NCBI GenBank assembly: GCA_902478865.1
Contig: CABSNA010000088.1
Location: 1 to 5,984, forward strand
Source: an uncultured Collinsella sp.
GTDB taxonomy: Bacteria > Actinomycetota > Coriobacteriia > Coriobacteriales > Coriobacteriaceae
DNA length: 5,984 nt
Direction: 5' to 3'
Shown here: in pieces, positions 3,375 through 5,984 of the stretch
How positions within the stretch are numbered: position 1 is the stretch's first letter
Layout of the letters: the number at the start of each line of letters is the position of its first letter
Made by a program: the position numbers and the translations under genes
The notes under the pieces: model-generated
Told to the model about the DNA's origin: nothing
What the model saw: only the letters and a program-made list of their open reading frames with translations
The model's database searches: none

Positions 3375-5450
3375 TTAACGCAGGTAAGCCTTCGCGTTGC
3401 TCAGGCTGTAGGCAATCGTCGAGCCGTTGTGCAGCAGCGACGACGCCTGCGGGGTAATCGCGCCGGTAATACCCAATGCCAACAGCGCCGAATTGGTGAG
3501 CATCACCTTAGAGTAGGAGCTCGTCAGACGATCAACGAGGCCCTGACTCATGCGGCGCAGGCGCACGATCGCGGCAAGATCCGTATCGGTCAGGATGATA
3601 TCGGCGACCTCCTTGGCGATGTCGCTTCCGCCACCCATGGCCAGGCCCACGTCGGCCAGGCCCAGCGCCGGTGAGTCGTTGACGCCGTCGCCCACCATGG
3701 CAACGTGGCGCCCCTCGCTCTTAATGCGCTCCACATACGCGTATTTGTCCTCGGGCAGCAGCTCGGCCTTAAACTCGTCGACACCCGCCTCGCGCGCGAT
3801 GCGCTCGGCCGTGCGCTCGGAGTCACCCGTGAGCATGACCACGTGCTTGACGCCCAGCGCATGCAGGTCGGCAATGGCCTCGCGGACCCCGGCCTTGAGC
3901 GGATCTTCGATGCCGAGCACGCCGACGACCTTTCCATCGACCGCCAGATACAGCGGCGACAGGCCCTGCATCTGGGACTCAATGCGCTCCTTAATGTCGG
4001 AATCGAGCTGCGCGCTCTCGTCTTCAAACACAAAGTGTGCCGAGCCGATAATCGCGCGACGCCCCTCGATGGACGAAGCGATGCCGTGCGCCACGATGTA
4101 CTCGACGGCGGCATGGCGCTCGCGGTGCTCGAGCCCGCGCTCGCGGGCGGCGTTGACCACGGCACGCGCCACCGGATGCGGAAAATGCTCCTCCAAGCAA
4201 GCGGAAAGGCGCAGGACCTCGTCCTCGCTCCAGCCATCGGTGGTGAGCACGCAGGCAAGACGCGGCTGTGCCTCGGTAAGCGTGCCAGTCTTATCAAACA
4301 CAATGGTGTCGGCCTTGGCAAACGACTCAAAGTACTTCGCGCCCTTGACCATGACGCCCATCTTGGCAGCATCGCTCATAGCGGTCATGACGGCAACGGA
4401 ACCCGTGAGCTTGAGTGCACACGAGTAGTCGACCATCAGCGCCGCCGAGGTCTTGATGAGGCTGCGGGTGGTAAGCGCAACCAGGCCCGCGAGCAGGAAG
4501 TTCCACGGGACGATCTTGTTGGCAAGGTCCTCCATATGCGACTGGCCCTCGGACTTGAGCGAGTCGGCCGTCTGCACGAGCGAGACAATTGAGCGCAGTT
4601 TGGTTTGCGCCGTATTGGCGCGCACACGCACCAAGATGCTGCCGTCCTCCACGACGGTGCCGGCGAACACGTCGTCGCCCACGCTGCGTTCGACGGCCAG
4701 CGGCTCGCCGGTCAGGGTCGCCTGGTTGACCATAGCGCTCCCCTGCTCGACAACACCGTCGATGCAGATGGACATGCCGGTACGCACGGCGACCAGATCG
4801 CCGGGCTCAAGCTCGGTGGCGGCAACGCTTACCTCGGTGTCGCCGACGACCTTTTGCGCCTTGTCGGGCACATCGAGCAGCGAGTTGATGAGCTCGTTTT
4901 CGCTCATGGCGCGGGTGTAGTCCTCGAGCAGCTCGCCCACGTTGAGCAGGAACATCGTCTGGCCCGCGGTGTCGACATCACGCTTGACGAACGAAATGCC
5001 GATGGCCGAAGCGTCGAGCACGGGAACGGTCAGGCGCGGCTGCGCGAGCTCACGGAGGGCGGCGCGCAAAAATGCCATGTAACCGGCCACGACAAACACC
5101 GCACGCAGAGGCGTCGGCAAGAACCAGCGACGTGCGTAATGGGCACCGATAAGTGTGGCAAGATCCATGACGAGCTTGTGCTTGCGTGGCTCAAGCTGCA
5201 TCACGTAGCCTGTCTTTGCGTCGCCAATGGCCTGAGCGTCGAGCGCACCGACGGCGGCCAGCACGGCATCGCGGCGCGACTCGTCGTATTCGAGTGCCAT
5301 CTGGCCGATGCGGCCGTAGACGCGCACCTTGTGCACGCCGTCGATGTCGCCGCCAAGCTTAAGAAGTGCATCGAGATCGCTCTCTGGCACAGGACCCGCC
5401 AATTGAAGACGGGTCCTGCCGGGGATCTCGCTAATAATCGAGAATCTCAT
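3375..5450 (-). CDS. Heavy-metal translocating P-type ATPase with SCA motif, 691 aa
   Basis: This is a P1B-like ion pump that couples ATP hydrolysis to metal movement across the cytoplasmic membrane. The N-terminus (1-70, with EIPGRTRLQL) looks like a ferredoxin-like HMA domain but lacks the CxxC metal site. Membrane segments follow at about 112-130 and 140-158, with further hydrophobic helices around 315-350 and 645-668. The actuator motif is TLTGEP (245-250). The phosphorylation motif is DKTGTLT (Asp386), the nucleotide-domain HP is at 425-426, TGDS at 541-544, and the hinge GDGVND at 587-592. The transport motif before the P-domain is DYSCALK (341-347): Ser-Cys-Ala replaces the usual Cys-Pro-Cys. 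LLHNGST (672-678) ends the last helix region. All catalytic residues are intact. The start ATG has a weak ribosome binding site 18 nt after the DUF6110-like gene, suggesting coupled expression. The metal is unknown; the non-canonical site argues against a simple CPC copper or zinc/cadmium pump. Confidence 0.94.
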   Translation of the reverse strand: MRFSIISEIPGRTRLQLAGPVPESDLDALLKLGGDIDGVHKVRVYGRIGQMALEYDESRRDAVLAAVGALDAQAIGDAKTGYVMQLEPRKHKLVMDLATLIGAHYARRWFLPTPLRAVFVVAGYMAFLRAALRELAQPRLTVPVLDASAIGISFVKRDVDTAGQTMFLLNVGELLEDYTRAMSENELINSLLDVPDKAQKVVGDTEVSVAATELEPGDLVAVRTGMSICIDGVVEQGSAMVNQATLTGEPLAVERSVGDDVFAGTVVEDGSILVRVRANTAQTKLRSIVSLVQTADSLKSEGQSHMEDLANKIVPWNFLLAGLVALTTRSLIKTSAALMVDYSCALKLTGSVAVMTAMSDAAKMGVMVKGAKYFESFAKADTIVFDKTGTLTEAQPRLACVLTTDGWSEDEVLRLSACLEEHFPHPVARAVVNAARERGLEHRERHAAVEYIVAHGIASSIEGRRAIIGSAHFVFEDESAQLDSDIKERIESQMQGLSPLYLAVDGKVVGVLGIEDPLKAGVREAIADLHALGVKHVVMLTGDSERTAERIAREAGVDEFKAELLPEDKYAYVERIKSEGRHVAMVGDGVNDSPALGLADVGLAMGGGSDIAKEVADIILTDTDLAAIVRLRRMSQGLVDRLTSSYSKVMLTNSALLALGITGAITPQASSLLHNGSTIAYSLSNAKAYLR

Positions 5451-5468
5451 AGTTTGTGCCTGGGAGCG

Positions 5469-5714
5469 TTACTCGGCTGCCTCGTCAGCAGCGGCCTCGC
5501 TCTGGGTGATGTAAGCAGCCTCGGCAACCATGTCGTCGACATTAGCCTTGGCCTGCTCGACCATGTCCTGGTAGCCGTTCTTGATGCGCATACCGCACGC
5601 AATACCCTGCACGCAGGCATTCTTGACCGGAGCGCTGGTAAGCAGCTTGATGCCGGCCGTGCCAAGCAGAAAACCGCCACCGACAAGCAGGGTATTGAAC
5701 GTCGACTTCTTCAT
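5469..5714 (-). CDS. Small membrane-anchored protein, DUF6110-like, 81 aa
   Basis: ATG at 5714-5712 has a good GGGAGA site 6 nt upstream (5726-5721) and begins MKKSTFNTLLVGGGFLLG, a typical short basic start followed by one hydrophobic glycine-rich segment (about residues 7-25). The rest is a soluble tail with two cysteines (34 and 40), a helical middle (MVEQAKANVDDMVAEA, about 51-66) and an acidic Ala/Glu C-terminus. Overall pattern and neighbour resemble the DUF6110 family, small proteins found beside metal P-type ATPases; this family call is from memory. An in-frame ATG 20 codons upstream falls in the structured leader and is less likely. The gene is first in the operon, so it may be an accessory subunit, metal-delivery factor or regulator of the pump. 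The mature role is unknown. Confidence 0.82.
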   Translation of the reverse strand: MKKSTFNTLLVGGGFLLGTAGIKLLTSAPVKNACVQGIACGMRIKNGYQDMVEQAKANVDDMVAEAAYITQSEAAADEAAE

Positions 5715-5729
5715 GTTGCTTCTCCCTTT

Positions 5730-5782
5730 TGCCGCATTGGACGCGGCATGGTGCTTCAGCACCCGAGTAAACAAGTTTGCTC
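5730..5782 (-). promoter_or_regulatory. Structured 5' leader of the DUF6110-ATPase operon
   Basis: Between promoter and start codon the transcript can form three consecutive hairpins: GAGTAAAC/GTTTGCTC (5765-5782, one mismatch), a perfect GGTGC-TGAA-GCACC (5763-5750) and TGCCGC/GCGGCA (5748-5730), the last ending just before the ribosome binding site. No terminator T-run follows, so this is not an evident attenuator. It matches no riboswitch class I recognise. Confidence 0.5.
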
Positions 5783-5822
5783 GAGCACGCTTTTGAAATA
5801 TCTCAATTTTATCTAACTATCT

Positions 5823-5878
5823 AGGTCAGCCATGGCTAACCTTTTGAAAATTAACGATGCGGAGTAACCGATTGTCAA
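5823..5878 (-). promoter_or_regulatory. Promoter and palindromic operator of the metal ATPase operon
   Basis: On the minus strand TTGACA (5878-5873) is a perfect -35 box, followed after 17 bp by GTTAAT (5855-5850), a moderate -10, predicting a start near 5843. Immediately downstream is a 20-bp palindrome AGGTCAGCCATGGCTAACCT (5823-5842), with nine of ten pairs symmetrical. Its AGGTNAGCC half-sites resemble those of DtxR/IdeR-type iron or manganese regulators, though the half-site spacing differs. An alternative -10 (TAAAAT, about 5810) lies beyond it. A repressor bound here would block initiation; identity of the regulator is inference. Confidence 0.6.
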
Positions 5879-5883
5879 TGTGA

Positions 5884-5902
5884 CAAAGGGACTGTTCCTT
5901 TG
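5884..5902. repeat. Small palindrome CAAAGG-N7-CCTTTG
   Basis: CAAAGG (5884-5889) and CCTTTG (5897-5902) flank a 7-nt spacer, 7 nt after the stop of the ABC transporter gene. The surrounding GTGACAAAGGGACTGTTCCT looks like a dispersed intergenic palindrome. It could mark the 3' end of the ABC transcript, but the sequence beyond has only TTTG, so termination is weakly supported. It also abuts TTGTCA-ATG-TGACAA (5872-5886), a perfect inverted repeat that contains the -35 box of the metal operon. Confidence 0.45.
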
Positions 5903-5909
5903 CCCCTTC

Positions 5910-5984
5910 TTACAGCTGCCAGGCAGCCGCTTCCTTTTGCAGCGCAACCATGCGGGCGAATTCTCCACCTGCCGCCTTGAGCTG
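5910..5984 (-). CDS. C-terminal end of a probable ABC transporter ATPase (partial)
   Basis: The window's right edge holds the last 24 codons of a minus-strand gene ending in TAA at 5912-5910. The encoded tail contains GGEFARMVALQKEAAAWQL, which matches the common C-terminus of ABC exporter half-transporters (membrane domain fused to nucleotide-binding domain), where a G.FA.MV..Q..A..W pattern follows the switch histidine region. The catalytic motifs are outside the window, so substrate and subfamily cannot be given. It runs in the same direction as the metal ATPase operon, separated by 195 bp with a separate promoter. Confidence 0.7.
   Translation of the reverse strand, partial: QLKAAGGEFARMVALQKEAAAWQL

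Noticed and set aside
3550..4592. Other long plus-strand frames (3550-4428 and 3705-4592) inside the ATPase gene
   Set aside because: Mirror frames of biased codons, Ser/Arg-rich or low-complexity, with no family motifs.
4605..5816. 403-aa plus-strand frame opposite the ATPase and DUF6110-like genes
   Set aside because: His/Ala/Gly-rich antisense translation of high-GC coding sequence, with no ribosome binding site. The minus strand encodes intact ATPase motifs.

Overview
This window looks like chromosomal DNA from a high-GC, Gram-positive anaerobe of the Coriobacteriia (Actinomycetota). A Collinsella-like gut bacterium is my best guess. The basis is the GC-rich coding bias, strong AGGAGG/GGGAG-type ribosome binding sites, a one-piece tmRNA, and intergenic spaces full of GC-rich palindromes. 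The genus is an inference from general resemblance, not a database match. The first 27 bases are not genomic: they are the end of an Illumina Nextera transposase adapter, so the left edge is an untrimmed contig end.

Layout. 28-685 (minus) is the N-terminal two thirds or so of a patatin-like phospholipase, cut by the contig end. 686-1269 has no gene. It holds an array of four 48-bp palindromic units at a strict 61-62 bp period, plus a decayed fifth unit, then a roughly 150-bp hairpin-rich element whose right end carries an inverted 17-bp copy of the tmRNA T-arm, and finally the tmRNA terminator. 1270-1633 (minus) is ssrA (tmRNA), with a tag ending MALAA. 1634-1872 is a divergent promoter region. 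1873-2307 (plus) is an unrecognised 144-aa protein, separated by a 14-bp perfect hairpin from a convergent toxin-antitoxin operon at 2366-3213 (minus). That operon has a RelB/DinJ-type ribbon-helix-helix antitoxin followed, with a 4-base GTGA overlap, by a PIN-domain (VapC-like) toxin. It has a clear promoter interleaved with three GCTAGC motifs, the probable autoregulatory operator.

3375-5714 (minus) is a two-gene metal-transport operon: a small DUF6110-like membrane-anchored protein followed 18 nt later by a 691-aa heavy-metal P-type ATPase with a Ser-Cys-Ala motif instead of Cys-Pro-Cys. Its upstream region has a perfect -35 box, a 20-bp near-perfect palindrome resembling the half-sites of DtxR/IdeR-family metal regulators, and a structured leader. 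A strong terminator (3309-3350) ends the operon. The right edge (5910-5984, minus) is the last 24 codons of what is probably an ABC transporter ATPase.

The themes are translation rescue (tmRNA), a toxin-antitoxin module and metal homeostasis. The least explained DNA is the repeat array and the hairpin element at 711-1213, and the most distinctive genes are the mixed toxin-antitoxin pair and the SCA-type ATPase with its small partner.
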